From Chimonanthus salicifolius (lineage: Eukaryota; Streptophyta; Magnoliopsida; Laurales; Calycanthaceae), in assembly GCA_013350335.1 (NCBI GenBank), contig CM023540.1, positions 43,569,222 through 43,633,221 on the forward strand: a stretch of 64,000 nucleotides of DNA, given 5' to 3'. A program made the position numbers and the translations under genes. Every line of letters starts with the position of its first letter. Within the stretch, counting starts at the first letter, position 1. The notes beneath the pieces were generated by a model, which was not told the origin of the DNA, searched no databases, and worked only from the letters and a program-made list of their open reading frames with translations. Positions 25,301 through 36,832 of the stretch are shown piece by piece.

Positions 25301-28300
25301 GTGGGTTCGGCCATACAATATGGCCGAACCTCACCATCTTAAATTTGGTCCTTTTAATCCTTGACAAATCTCCATTTTGATTTGACCAATCATATTACAA
25401 GTTAACCACTTCAAAGAAACTAAATCCACCAATTATCTATTAGTGGGGTTTGGCCATACAACATGGCCGAACCTCACCATACTGATTTTGTCCCTTTTTC
25501 CATCATCTATAATGGCTGATTATTTAATACTAAGTCCCAAGATAAACATATGTGAGTCCTTAATCAAAAGCATATAACCATTAATAATTTCCAACCATGC
25601 TCTTAACTCCAATTACCCATAAAAATGGTCAATGGGGTTCGGCCATGTGGTTTTCTTGATCCAAACATTACAACATTTATACATGGTTTATGCACAACAC
25701 CTTAGCCATAAAAACAACATGGTTCAGCCATGCAATGGCCGACCCAAAACATTAATCTTTTCTCCATTTAAAACACCTTAAAACCTTCATAACAATATAT
25801 GATTTTTATCTCTCAAAAACCATAAAAATAACCAAGTCTTTTCATGGGGGGCCATCCAAAGTGGCCGAACCCTATGATCCATTTCCTACCCTTTTTAAAC
25901 ATCATTATCCATGATTTAAACCTTTGATAGATTCGGCCATATAATGGCCGAATCATGTTTCCTTATCCAATTTTATTTAACAAATAGTTATGGTGCACTT
26001 ACAAATACCGCGACTCCTCCGGTTCTTTTACTTCTTCTTGATCTTCTCCTTCCTTAGTCAGTCCTTCCTCCCTTCCTCCTTGATCTTTAGCCGAGTCTAC
26101 TCTTGCTGCAAACTCCTTGAAGTGTTCGGCCAAAATATTGATTTGAGAGTGAGAGAGAGAGAGTAACTTGGCCTTAGATGAAAGTGATAAACCTAGAGAT
26201 GCAACTCCTTTGCTCTAAGTCCACTTTTGTCTTGGTGAAGTGATCGGCCAAGAACTGATTTGTGTGATAGACAACCAGCCAAGATTCTTTCTCTTGAGAG
26301 GTGAAACACGGCCAAGGGAGAGAGGGAGAGAGTGACTTGAACTAAAACTCATTCCTTGGTTAATGAGGGTTGGCCAAAGGTGGTGTCCCTTGATGGCACC
26401 CCTTTGTAACTTCCATGCCCTTTCAACTTCCTCATAATGATCTATATGGAGTTTCATCCCATGAGATGAAACTCCCACCCTTTCCAACGTGTAACCTTGC
26501 ATGTACTTTGTGTAACAACACAACTCTCCAACTTCCTCATCTTGATCCATGATGGTCGGCCAAGGGTGGTGTCCTTTGGTGACACCTCTTGGTAACTCTC
26601 ATGTCCTTTCACCTCCCTCATTCAAGTCTCTTTTGGAGGTTTCATCCTTGAGATGAAACACTCCCAACATGTGGCTCTTGGGTTTCCATCTTGAGATGGA
26701 AACCCCCCATGCTTCCAACGTGTATGCTTATGCAAGCTTGTGTAACATCACAACCCTTCAACTTCTTCATTAATGCACCTTTGGAGTTTCATCCCATGAG
26801 ATGAAACTCCCCCACTTCCAACGTGTAACCTTATCTTGGGTCTCATGAGGTGCATCTCTCCACCTTCCCACTCCACTCACTTGAGATTAAAATCCCATTA
26901 ACTTCCATTCAACTCATTTAACCCCATTCATCATTTTAGCTCAACTCACTCATTTAATTCACTTGAATCAACTCAATTATTTGATTCCATTTCCAACTCA
27001 ATTCAGCCCCAACCTAATCAAGCTTGAGTTCACTTAGTGGTCAACCTAGTCAACCACGACCCATTGGGTCCCAATTGGGCATTTTGACCCAATTAACAAT
27101 TTTGACCCAATTAAATCAAACTTCACCCATTTGATTCACTTGAACCATATACAACATCCATTGGGTCTTAATTGACCAATTGACCCAATTATCAAGCCTT
27201 ACCCATTTACTTCTAACTAGCTCATATATGATCCATTGGGTCCCAATTGGACTTTTGACCCAATTAAATAATTCTTACCCATTTATTTCCATTGATCCAC
27301 ATCTACCATCCGTTGGGTCTTATTTGGGCAATTGACCTAACATTTTACCCATCTAAGGTTCATCACCATTATTTCACCCTTTCAATGGCAATTTCCGTAA
27401 ATATTGATATCCTGAAAATCCGGGGTATTACAAAAATAGGAGTGCAAATCATACAAATTACAATCCACAAAATGTATTAAGCTAAAAAATCAAGTGATGG
27501 ATTGCTATTGGACATACTTAAGCACAAAGGTAGCTTTATTTTTCTGGGCTGCAACATCTGCCCCCTTTGGTAAATGGATGGTTTTGTGCACTCCGCCACT
27601 CCTCAGGGACACATTTCCTAACTCATATGCACCAAGAAGAAAGCTATAAAATGAAGCAAATAGAAGTATATCAAACATTTTCTATGTTTTGTGGGTGTAA
27701 AAAGAAGGCCAAGAACTATTTTTAAAAATAAAATAAAATAAAGATAGAATTAGTTTAAGGAAGGAAGGGTATGTAAGGGAAACAAAGCTTCTTTTTTAAG
27801 TAAAAAAGAAAAGAAGAAAAAGAAATTGAAACGAGTTAAAGTTACGAGGGAAAATATTCCCAAGAACAAATTTAAGAGCGTGAAAATTTAGTGGAGAATA
27901 TATCTAATCGTATAGACGTAAGTTCAACCAGAGTTCTAAGTTTTACCATCTTCTTTTCTTAGTTTTTTGAGAATGGTAACAAATAAAGAGCTCATTAAAC
28001 TGATTAAACAATCAAAAGTAATTACAAGATTCCTGGTATATGAGAGAATTACTGTAGACCCAAAAACAAGAGCTTGCAAAAGAAACAACACTGAAACCCA
28101 AAAAGAGGAGCAATACAACATCATCCCCATCACCCAAAACCACACCCATATCAACCTCACACGCCACCCCCGAGAAGTCAACTAGAGACCCTTCTCTATC
28201 CATTTTGTCTTTGCTAAAAGGTCAACCACTCCATTAGCCTCCCTCTTGGTGTGGATAATCCCTAAACCCTAAATGCTTTGCCAATAATTAACCAAGTGAT

Positions 28301-30229
28301 AAGTTTTACTATCTTATCTCCTAACCATTTAGTTTTATTGACAATTTTTTTTGGTAAAAATGCTTTTCCCCCTCTCCTGTTGAAATATGAAATTTTATTA
28401 TAAATCTAAGGAAAATGTGCACAAAATGCTCACCCATGACAATGAAAAATCATAGATGCCTCAAACTCCTAGCCTAACAAAACATCAACACTAGACAAAG
28501 ATTGGAGGTGCCAAATTTTGAACATCATGTAGCAAACACTCCAGACATCGTCTCTTTGAAAGCCTAAATCGAAATTTTCCTCGAACTCCTTGCGAACCTC
28601 ACTCACAAGATACCATTGCATTCTGCAAGCAAAACCTCCAATGAGGAGGATTCTTGCTTGTCATAGAAAACCCTATTCTTTCCGTTGCCATCATCCATGA
28701 CCTAGCAAACATGAAGGCCCTTGTAAATACAACCACACATGAAAAGAATCACAACTTACGGTGGGTGGTACCTAACACACCTGGAATAGACAGAAAAATA
28801 TATGCACTTTCAATGAAAAGGAATAATGGATCAACAAATGATTGATACTCTCCATGTCTTGATGGAGGAGTGTCTAAGACGGATAAAACTTGTGTTGTTT
28901 CATTAAGAAAAAATGTATGTATATACATGTTTTTTGAAATGAGGGCAAATAAAATTTATTAATAGAAGTGGTACAAAGAAATAAACAATCAAGATGCACC
29001 TAATAAGAAAAGGAAAAAAATAGAATAAAGTGAACATCAAAATAATAACCCAAAAGAAACCCCAACCCCCTATACCCAATTACAAGAATTCAACTGAAGC
29101 CTCATGTGAGTTGTATTGCCATTGTCCCGCACATAGAGCTTAGTTGGGCTAACCTCCTAAGATTGGACTGGAGGTCTTAGGTTTGACTCCTGTTGGGTTA
29201 ACCTGATACATAGGCCTTGCGGGTGGTTTCATGTATCTGTGGGATTAGTCTCTCCTCCAATATTAGGTGAGGATACCCATGTTCCCCAACCCACCCACCC
29301 ACCCCCCCACCGCACCCCCCAAAAAAAAAAGAAAAAAAGATAAAAAATGTATGGCCATTACTATTACAATTGGTGAAGCCTGAAAACCATTTATTCTACT
29401 ACTGTTTTATATCTTTTGGAGCCTTTGCCATGGTTTTTATGGACTTTTGCTAATTTTCTTTAAAAAAAGAAGCTTCTTGGAAGAAAATGGACCACCGAAG
29501 AACTTGATCGACTATGACATGTTACATTATTATATGGAAGAGAATGTTGGCTGCTCAATGACTCCTATGAAGACAATAAAGAGAAACAAATGGAGGAAAG
29601 GGTAAAAAATAGATAACCACATTGCAACATGTGGGTATTTGACTTGACTCACGCTGCATGCCACACTGCCTATGCTGGCCTCACAGAGACATGCATTTGA
29701 AATAAATTTTCTGAAATTTCCGTGCCTTTCTTCTTGTAGATTTGTTTTCCAAACTAAAAAAATCATTTCCTCTATGAGGGACGTTTTGGTTTTTAGATCA
29801 GCAGTTGGTGGTTGGATAACAAAATCAACAGTGTTGATGAAAAAGATCTGCAGTGTTTACTGTTCATGCAATACGGAAAATGAAAGATGTTACTGACCTG
29901 GAAGGTTGATAACTTCCAGAGAAAATACCAAATTAATGTGTAAAGAAGATTGATCAAAATAAATTGTTGGAGCTTCAAATCCAATGAGCACAGGTGGGTC
30001 CCATGGTGATCCATATCAAATTATTGGAAATGGAATATGCTATGATGAGAAGTCTTCAACAGCCATGCATCTTCTTGAAAAGGATTCAATGAAGATTTAA
30101 GAGCCACCAAGGCCTTTTGCTCTGAATTGCAGAACTAAAATGAAGAAGTGAAAAAAGTAAGAAAAGGGGAATGAGAGGAGAAAATATGTTTTTGCTTTTG
30201 AATATTTTGTTATCTAATAACAGGGTCAG

Positions 30230-30315
<86 letters not shown>

Positions 30316-32404
30316 TTTCACACAATTACTGCTATAAATGAATCCCATGATTGAGAGAATAAAATACACACAGCTAACCTTGCTCTAAGGCTCAACTCTT
30401 TACAAAAGGTAACCTTCTATGGTACACTAAGAGATACATAGAAATAATACACCACAGGAAAACAGTACATTCTATGCTTTGTCAAACTTCTTTCCTTAAA
30501 GATAAATACCCCTTTCCATCTTAAATGTCAAAATCTGTTTGTTGGTTTGTAAAGATTAATGCAAAGAGGGAAGTTTCGCTATGCTATGGTTTGGGAGAAA
30601 GTTGAAACTATTTTTCAAATTTCTTAAACTGCTAAAACTATAAAGTGGTGCTGCCTTAGTCAAAGGACTAGCACAGCTAAAAGCTACAAATTGGTAAGAT
30701 ACATATTTGCTTGTCTGATGATGGGTCTGAGACAGACATCTTTCAAGATGGATGTGTTATTGCTGTCTCAGGCTCTTGTACAACATACAGTGAGCCAGTT
30801 GTTGGGGTCGCCGTTGGGCTATAGTACGTCTTTGATAACATTCTATTTTGAGATAATGAAATCAAAATCAAGAATCTTAAGTTTTCTTTCTTTCTCTATT
30901 TTTTAATTCCTGATTGATGATGGGGGAAACTGGATGTGAGGTCATTTTGGACTTTTTGGCATGGGCCTCATTGTTCTTTAGAGGCTCATCTTTCCATAAT
31001 TTTTTTAGTTATTATTAAAAAAATCATGACAAGCATGTTAGCCCTTCACTAGCTGCACCAAACCATCTTTTTGTTTCAATATCAAAACTCTTGTAATTTT
31101 AAAGGGTTAGATATTCACTTCCTGTAATGTCTCTTTGGAGTAGGATTTGTTATATGTTATTATCTACATTCCACTGAATTCAAGTGGGTATGTTTGAATG
31201 AATCTTTTTAGTTTTGCAACATGATATTTTGCAGAGATTGCTGATAGTTCCTCCTGAACTTGCTTATGGCAGTAAAGGGGTCCAAGAAATTCCTCCAAAT
31301 GCAACAATAGAGGTACTAAACTCATATTTAACTTTAATAGGCTTTTAACTACCTGCGAAATGATGGAAATGCTTGAATCTGGGCAATACCAAGTCCTATA
31401 TCTCGCTTTGAGCAAGCACCGAAAAGAAGATGGCCTTCTACGAAGTCCACTGTTCTCCTCCCCTACGGTTTTCTCAAAATCCCACAAAAAAAATTCACCA
31501 AAGAAAACCCAAATACTCTCTAGACATAGGTTTTTTTTTTTTTTTTTATTTCAATAAAAAGAGAAGGCCTAGTGATCATTTGGGCCATTAAGCATCAGTT
31601 ACAGAATACAATCATGACTTTTTAAAATCAACTAAAATTGAAAATGCTGGAAATACTCCTAACTCATCACCTTATAAAGCCAAATGGAAAATAGGCCATA
31701 ACTTCTTTAAATTAGTTGCCAAAATTGCACAAACTTGAGCTTGTGATAAAGGTAACCAGATAGCCTATCCAATAGGTTCAGTTTCAAGTCATTTAGACAT
31801 TAGATTGTATCCAAAATATGGCCATCATTAAGAAAACGAAAATAGAATCAATGTACTCTAGAGCTGCAAAAAATATCTGAAGGTGGAATTTCATGGAAAC
31901 TTCCAATTAGTGCTGGAGTTTGGGTCTCCATCTACGTATATTAGGCCTACTAATATTAGACTCTGGGGAGTGCCTTCTTCGCTTGACACATGTGCCTCAT
32001 CAAATGCCAAAGTGATTTCTATGGGGCCCAAAATCTTGGAGTGGTTGTGTTCTTATTTTGAGATGAAGATACCCAAATGTGTGTTGGGACTGAAAAGTCA
32101 TGGGATGGATGAGGGTCTTATTTTGTATTAATGCAATAGTCCTTGTGTGTAGGTTTGGATGGAAATATTTAATTATCAATTTATTGGTGAAATGTCTCCT
32201 GCCAGCCACTTCTTGACATCAGTGTAACCTTTGAATGTTGAAACAACAATAGGAATTGTAAAATGAAGGAAAGAATGCATATATGTGGCCAATGCATTAA
32301 GAGCATGGATAGAAATTTGAAGTTGCTAAAGGAAAGTATTTGTGCATATTTTAATTTGAATTGTTGCTACTCTCAACGCATTGAGGATCATGACTGATTA
32401 AGCA

Positions 32405-32461
<57 letters not shown>

Positions 32462-34281
32462 CTTACCTCTGAGACTGATAGTTGAACATGTGTGTCTCAT
32501 TATGTCTGAGTGTTTTGGGATTTCACTTTCTTTCATTACTTTAGCAATCATAGATTTTGAAAATTTATTGCAAATATGCAACTTTCATCCCACCTAGCTT
32601 ACTGGTTAAAATGAAAACCAAATATAAGAATAAAGTTTGAGATTGCACTTTTGTAAAAATGTATACTTACCAATGTCCTTGGGTAAGGATCAGTTATGTG
32701 CACAGCAAAGATACAACCAGGAGTCTTGACAATTGTCTTTGCATATGTTTGTAAATAATGATGCTCCTTTCTAAGTTCTATCAGGGAGTTCTAGACAATC
32801 ATATCTATGCATGAGATCAGTAAGCAACATTTTACTCACATTTCATGGTTCAAACTGATGAAGTTCCATCTACACAATGTAAAAATGCATCTAAAATTGC
32901 ATAAATGTTACAAAACTAGATTCACTCAGAATTTGATTGAAAGAATCTAGATGAATTGGTAAAAATAGCAGTATCTGTATCCATAAATATGTTTTAACCA
33001 GCCAAATATGTAGCCTTATCCTGGATATTGGGAAAATGCATGTAATTTCTCTGTTCCCTCCTCCATGTCTGAACCTTTATCCGTATTTGTGTATCATGGG
33101 TTTTTATTATCTACTCGTTTCCCATGTCATCCTGTCTACAGGAGTGGTCAGTCTTTAATTTTGCTCAGTGTGCAGCTTGGATCCGGTCAACAATGAGCCT
33201 AAATTTGGCTTGCATTTAGGCTGATAAGACAAGGGTTAAGTTTGAGAGAGTTTTGCTCCTCTTGGTGGCACATTTTTTATCTTTATGTAGCCCTATAAAT
33301 ACCTTTTTTCAGATCGGATATAGGTCAGCTCATTAGGAAAGATGTGCCTGAATTTAGACCATGTTTAGCTCATGCATCTTCTTCTCTACTTTATGCAGAG
33401 TGTGGGGTGACTGGTCCCCCTTGTTCCTGTTAGAAATGCTTCAATCATTTCATGGAGCGACCATCCAACGATATTTGTGGAATAGATACTTCACAAGATT
33501 GATGTAGAGGGACTTTGTCATTGCCCCTTTCAAAGACGAAATTCAGTGGATATCAGCCTTTTTCTGACAGCAATAGAAGATTCCTTCTGCTGTGTGGACT
33601 CAGAATATTGTTCTTACTAGAAAGGGGTGCCCTTTTTTATTGTGCTAGGTGGCCTTGCTTGGGGTCCAACAGCCTCAATAGACTCAAGGGTTGGTTATAT
33701 TCCGAAAATCAGTGCCATCAGTCATCTTTATGTATTTGATTAAAGGCTGGGAATTATATAGTTCTAAGGATTTTATTTCAACTGTCAATTTCATGATTTC
33801 AGATTGCACTGAAGATGACAATTGGGGCAGATTTTGGCACAACTCTTGCACATGGGTCTGGTGAATCTGTGGACTCCATCTGTCACATTTAAAAAACTAC
33901 CCTCCCTTAATGACTAGGTAGTAAAGCCCTCCACGAGTTCTCTCATCAATAATGTTAAAAACAATGGGCTTTCATTAACATGTCCCATGAGTCCTTAGGC
34001 TGCGAATTCTCCGTTTTCCTGATTAAGTGCCTCTCTAGATTTCTGTTCCATTTTCTTACCTGGCTCCTATCTTCATCTTATCCTGCAGTTAGATGTCGAA
34101 TTACTGACTATCAAGCAAAGTCCATTTGGGTATGTGTAGATGCCAATCAGGATACTTGGGATATTTTTGTTTTCACATTTGCATTACCTTCACCTTTCTG
34201 CAGGATGTTTGCACAAACTTATGCTACCTTCGGTTGTTTTTCTTCTTTTATAGGACTGGCGTAAAGCTTGTTGAAGGTTGA
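13319..34281 (+). CDS. FKBP16-4: Chloroplast (thylakoid lumen) FKBP-type prolyl isomerase, FKBP16-4-like, 10 exons over 21 kb
   Basis: Exons: 13319-13370, 14023-14190, 17055-17110, 17305-17360, 18626-18683, 22742-22816, 23600-23689, 31235-31312, 34089-34129, 34254-34281. Every border is GT..AG, phases agree, and the product is 233 residues ending KLVEG. Residues 1-60 look like a plastid transit peptide. Arg63-Arg64 before ILLSSLFAA resembles a twin-arginine lumen signal. The FKBP fold covers about residues 112-220 (VHYVAKWKGVTFMTSRQG, PYGFDVGQSERG, IVPPELAYG). FKBPs turn prolyl bonds during protein folding; lumenal members assist photosynthetic complexes. Residue for residue it is closest to what I remember of Arabidopsis FKBP16-4 (about 230 residues), but the paralogue is inferred. 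An in-frame ATG at 13178 would add 47 residues; I chose 13319 because the length then fits. Coding bases are only 3% of the span, and introns 2, 5, 7 and 8 (2.8-7.5 kb) are full of mobile elements. Confidence 0.9.
13787..13997. repeat. Interspersed repeat, copy upstream of FKBP exon 2
   Basis: Starts 'taggcccatttggtattc' and shares with 14543-14755 the phrases 'ctttggaattaagaactgat', 'ggaatttaaggattc' and 'tagccattt'. It looks like a MITE or other short element in two diverged copies on either side of exon 2. No terminal repeats confirmed. Confidence 0.4.
14543..14755. repeat. Interspersed repeat, copy downstream of FKBP exon 2
   Basis: Starts 'taggcccatttagcatc' and carries 'gtaatttaagaattcctgca' and 'atagccattttat', parallel to 13787-13997. 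It may extend to about 14840 ('ccatgtttggtttcaagaa'). Confidence 0.4.
15230..16490 (+). mobile_element. Fossil LINE reverse transcriptase, RTE-like, in FKBP intron 2
   Basis: Broken frames read like a plant LINE polymerase in order. KKKTALRPNGIPIEV (15370) corresponds to the usual 'ALGPDGIPIEVWK'. FSFMPGGST (15570) corresponds to 'FGFMPGRST'. DEVVWYMLSADVVVL (15845) is the active-site region, with the catalytic FADD decayed to SADV. LELWRKEANG, then RIKTKYMECEFS (15970), corresponds to 'TKTEYMECNFS'. Many stops and frameshifts make it inactive. The clade is inferred from wording only. Confidence 0.65.
17122..17208. repeat. ATT/ATG trinucleotide microsatellite 11 bases after FKBP exon 3
   Basis: A run of 'att' triplets changes into 'atg/gat' triplets, about 87 bases in all. 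It takes up almost half of the 194-bp intron 3. Confidence 0.9.
17960..18340. repeat. MITE-like sequence with repeated 'gacacttgtacc' words in FKBP intron 4
   Basis: Phrases such as 'tcagacacttttagacactt', 'cgaacacttgtacc' and, at the right end, 'gttagacaccgacactcg' followed by 'tacctgtaccc' resemble common plant hAT-type MITEs. Ends cannot be fixed and no target duplication is seen. Confidence 0.3.
19895..20700 (+). mobile_element. L1-like LINE fragment (RT C-terminal part), plus strand, FKBP intron 5
   Basis: Translation gives a typical plant LINE C-terminal stretch. It begins with ILFTYLGLPGDGNPRSKSFW and SYLSIGGMLTLIKSIL. It continues through GVAKKLEKLQRDFLWGSKGE, VSFWRDNWAGDNPVMELFP and RDALVSEYYNEINGK. 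Stops and shifts occur, for example near 20350. It begins after the catalytic domain and ends where a minus-strand LINE fragment begins. Confidence 0.8.
20760..22245 (-). mobile_element. L1-like LINE fragment (RT domain), minus strand, FKBP intron 5
   Basis: On the minus strand the fragments run in order. GESQGAFLEGRQILDRVLIA (about 22170) is followed by GLRHGNPLSPFLFTMVAEAL and then HLQFADDTLLFCEASREE, with the catalytic FADD at about 21750. VGEKKKSV and DIGNLVERSWSLLAK come last (about 21070-20960). Frames are broken in several places. A 248-bp MITE has landed inside it (21158-21405). Orientation is opposite to the neighbouring LINE piece. Confidence 0.8.
21158..21405. mobile_element. hAT-like MITE (family with tatcggccgata words) nested in the LINE
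   Basis: Terminal inverted repeats: left 'aagggtccaaatatcgat', right read on the other strand 'caggggtccaaatatcagt'. The flanking 8 bases are 'attcaaag' and 'attcagaa' (six of eight match), as expected for hAT insertions. The interior has repeated 'tatcggc/gccgata'-type words. Same family as 42739-42935. Confidence 0.7.
23860..27432. mobile_element. Solo LTR of a large retrotransposon (3.57 kb) in FKBP intron 7
   Basis: The element begins TGTAACACCCCG and ends CGGGGTATTACA, with TG..CA ends and a 12-base imperfect terminal inverted repeat. It is flanked by a perfect 5-bp direct repeat AAAAT (23855-23859 and 27433-27437). No gag or pol frames occur inside, so it is a single LTR left by recombination. 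Long LTRs with such ends recall Tekay-type Ty3/gypsy chromoviruses; that assignment is inference. Internal repeats include 'tcctcttgatgg..catcaaggtatc' units (24590-24750) and six hairpins listed separately. Confidence 0.8.
25180..25955. repeat. Array of TTCGGCCAT..ATGGCCGAA hairpins inside the solo LTR
   Basis: Six imperfect palindromes lie at about 25184, 25314, 25448, 25731, 25846 and 25931. The arms are 'gttcggccat' and 'atggccgaac' around loops of 0-6 bases. More single 'cggcca' half sites follow up to 26560. Confidence 0.75.
28000..28270 (-). mobile_element. Possible LINE RNase H tail remnant, FKBP intron 7
   Basis: On the minus strand the frame reads IHTKREANGVVDLLAKTKW, like the end of the RNase H domain of plant LINEs ('REAN.VAD.LAK'), followed by a hydrophobic tail with stops nearby. 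Only this short match supports the call. Confidence 0.4.
29112..29345 (+). mobile_element. tRNA-derived SINE, family C, in FKBP intron 7
   Basis: A-box-like 'gagcttagttgggctaacc', B-box-like 'aggtttgactcc', then the family body 'tgtatctgtgggattagtct' and 'ctcctccaatattaggtg', ending in a C-rich stretch and an A-rich tail at 29321-29345. It matches 36660-36832 on the other strand. Confidence 0.75.
30232..30311. repeat. (AT)n microsatellite, 80 bp, FKBP intron 7
   Basis: Forty uninterrupted AT dinucleotides. Confidence 0.97.
32408..32460. repeat. (AT)n microsatellite, 53 bp, FKBP intron 8
   Basis: Uninterrupted AT dinucleotides. Confidence 0.97.
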
Positions 34282-35399
34282 CATGTTTCCACTTCTTACC
34301 TGTTGGCCATTGCATCAGTCTGCTATCTCGGACTTGCTAAAGGCTCTATTTAAATGGGCTTAAGTTCGTGCTCATCCTCTATTTCATTGAAAAGTATCAA
34401 ATTGTATTGGAGCATGTTTGGAATGGCCATTTCTGGTATTGGCAATGATGTGTTATGATGAGTTAATAGTACAAATGCACCTCAAAAATCATACGAGTAA
34501 TCCATGTCTGCAATCAATGAACCATCAACTGCACACCAATCGCCACATGGGTATCTTGTCACTGACACAATTTTTTTCATGAATTATTTACTGCTCCATT
34601 TTTCTTGGAAAATTACTCAGAATGAGGGAAAAAAATCTGAAGTGAAGAATTTTAGATGATTCTTACCCCTGCCCTCTTGAAGAGTGGAAAGATCGCTCCA
34701 AATTTATTTGATTACTTCAAAGCTATTGCTAGTGGCAATTTATTACCTTGCAAAAATATTCAAGACCTGGCATCTGTAACTGCACCCAAGGTAACTCTTC
34801 TTTCTTTTTTTTTGTTTTCCATATTAAGAAAAGGAATAGTGAAAGAGATGCATTGTCTTTGGACAATTCTATTCTCCTACTCTCATGGTTTAAAAGAACT
34901 TTTCAAGTGTGAAGCTCAAGCATGATACATTTGATAGCATCTAATAATTTGAAATTAAATAGTTCAAAGGCTTCAATTCTATACACAAACATGATTGCCT
35001 TGCATCTCCATGCTCCTCTTTTCCATGAATATTTTACAGTCACCTTTGGCTAATGATGCCTTTTATATTTTTCCACTTAAAAGAACTTTCTCATTTTAGC
35101 AATAACTCTCTCCCCTTTTTCTTATATGAGCTTCTCCTTCAAATGGAATTAATTCCAAATGTGAAATCAATGGGAGATCCATCTTGGATGAGATTGGAAC
35201 CAATCTTATGTGGACAGACCCACTTATTTAATTTGCAAAGAGGAAATATGATGGCCATTCAAGTGATTGAGAAGCCCTAACCTGTAGTTTATGCCTGCAG
35301 ACTTGGAATATACGAAGCATCTCGGTCCGTAACATACACTGACATTCTTCCACTGAAACAACCAAGTGATCTCCTCATCAAGAGGGCCATTACCATAAT

Positions 35400-35560
35400 C
35401 TCGTATATTGGCTAGGAACCTGTCTAAGAAAGTAAGAATTTTGAGTTCGAATTTTATCCCAAAGGGCCTTTCTAGTAGGGAGGTTTGCACGTGTTCGAAG
35501 ACTAGTTGGGTGCTCTAAGAGGCGCTGGACACCTCGATTATAAAAAAAGATGGCCATTAT
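35400..35560 (+). mobile_element. tRNA-derived SINE, family B
   Basis: Head 'ggctaggaacctgtctaag', B-box-like 'gagttcgaattt', then 'gaagactagttgggtgctct', 'aagaggcgctggacacctcg' and an A-rich end. Confidence 0.7.
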
Positions 35561-35984
35561 CAGAAAAAAAAAATGAAAAAAATGCTAAATAGAAGTAACC
35601 AACGGTTCATATTCAAAGTGTTTGTGGGTTCAGCGAGCTGCTCTGATTTTTCAGATGGGGCTTGTCATTGGTGGGACCTTCTAACAAGCACAATTTGATG
35701 TGGGGGACGGAATGTGCGTTGGTGATTGGATGTCTGAATTCAAATGGCCATGGCATTGCTAGTCTGTAAAAGTTGCTTTACTCTGCAAAAGATTCCTGCC
35801 TTTTCAAATAAAAACAGGGATATTCATATTCCTCCGAAACTCTTTCGAAAATAAGAAATAAAAGTTGGAATCAAAGAACCGTGTGAGATAAAGAAGGGTG
35901 TCTTTCAAGATCAACTATAGAATCAAATCTGACCGAAAGTTCCTTCAATCTAATCTTCTAACTAATATAGTCTTCTACTGGACC

Positions 35985-36155
35985 CATGAGGGTTAGTTCG
36001 GTGGTCAAGAACCTATCTGAGATGTGGAAGATCTTAAGTTCAAGTCACTCTCAACATAAAAAGGTCACTTCTTAGATTTGTACATGCTCAAAAGATTACT
36101 CATGCTCTAAGAGACTTAAACACTTTAGTCTTCAATATAAAATAATGGGTGTTTT
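35985..36155 (+). mobile_element. tRNA-derived SINE, family B
   Basis: A-box-like 'gttagttcggtggtcaagaa', B-box-like 'aagttcaagtc', and 3' words 'catgctctaagagacttaaa' and 'cactttagtcttcaatataa' that follow the family B end. Confidence 0.65.
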
Positions 36156-36659
36156 GAATGTTATGTCTAGGTAGGCAGTTGCTAATTTTTTATCTCAAAT
36201 TCTTTATTGCCATAACATTAGATGAGATTTCTATGAAGCTCTCAATTTACAACAGTTTTCTAATAGAGAAACTATACATGTACAAGTGGCCCCTTGGTTG
36301 AATTATGAGTAATCCAAACGGTTCATGTTGAAGGACCCACCATGGATTGTTCATAGCCCTGAAATTGCCCAAATGTTGAGGTTCTACCTCTTCGATCTGT
36401 CATTTCACTACTGGCAGATTGTCCATTTGTTCGATATTTCTGGTGAATGGTAGATTCTTTATCTTGGGCCCATTGCATATGTAGGGTGAGCCATATGTTT
36501 GGGTTGTTAACGGGTACCTCTAGCAAAAAACTTGAAATTGAGGGTTCAGAACCCATGTTTCGATTGACTCGCAAATCGGATCCGGATCCACTGTCCAACA
36601 TTTGGGTTGAGGTCTATTAAGAGTCTTGAGTCATCATAGGAGGGAGAGAGATTTAGTCA

Positions 36660-36832
36660 CTAACTGTTTTTTTAATAACATGGGTATTCATATCTTATAT
36701 TGGAGGTGAGACTGATCCCACAGATATATAAAGTCACCCACAAACTTTGCGTATCAAGTAAGTCCGAGAGGAATTGAACTAAAGACTTCTAATCTAATTC
36801 CAGAAGCTTGGACAAACTGAGCCACCTGTGTG
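36660..36832 (-). mobile_element. tRNA-derived SINE, family C
   Basis: On the minus strand: A-box 'gtggctcagtttgtccaag', B-box-like 'tagttcaattcc', then 'tatatctgtgggatcagtct', 'cacctccaatataagatat' and 'gaatacccatgtta', parallel to 29112-29345. Confidence 0.75.

Noticed and set aside
30086..30325. An open frame with alternating Tyr-Ile residues (also at 32351-32581)
   Set aside because: It is the translation of an (AT)n microsatellite.
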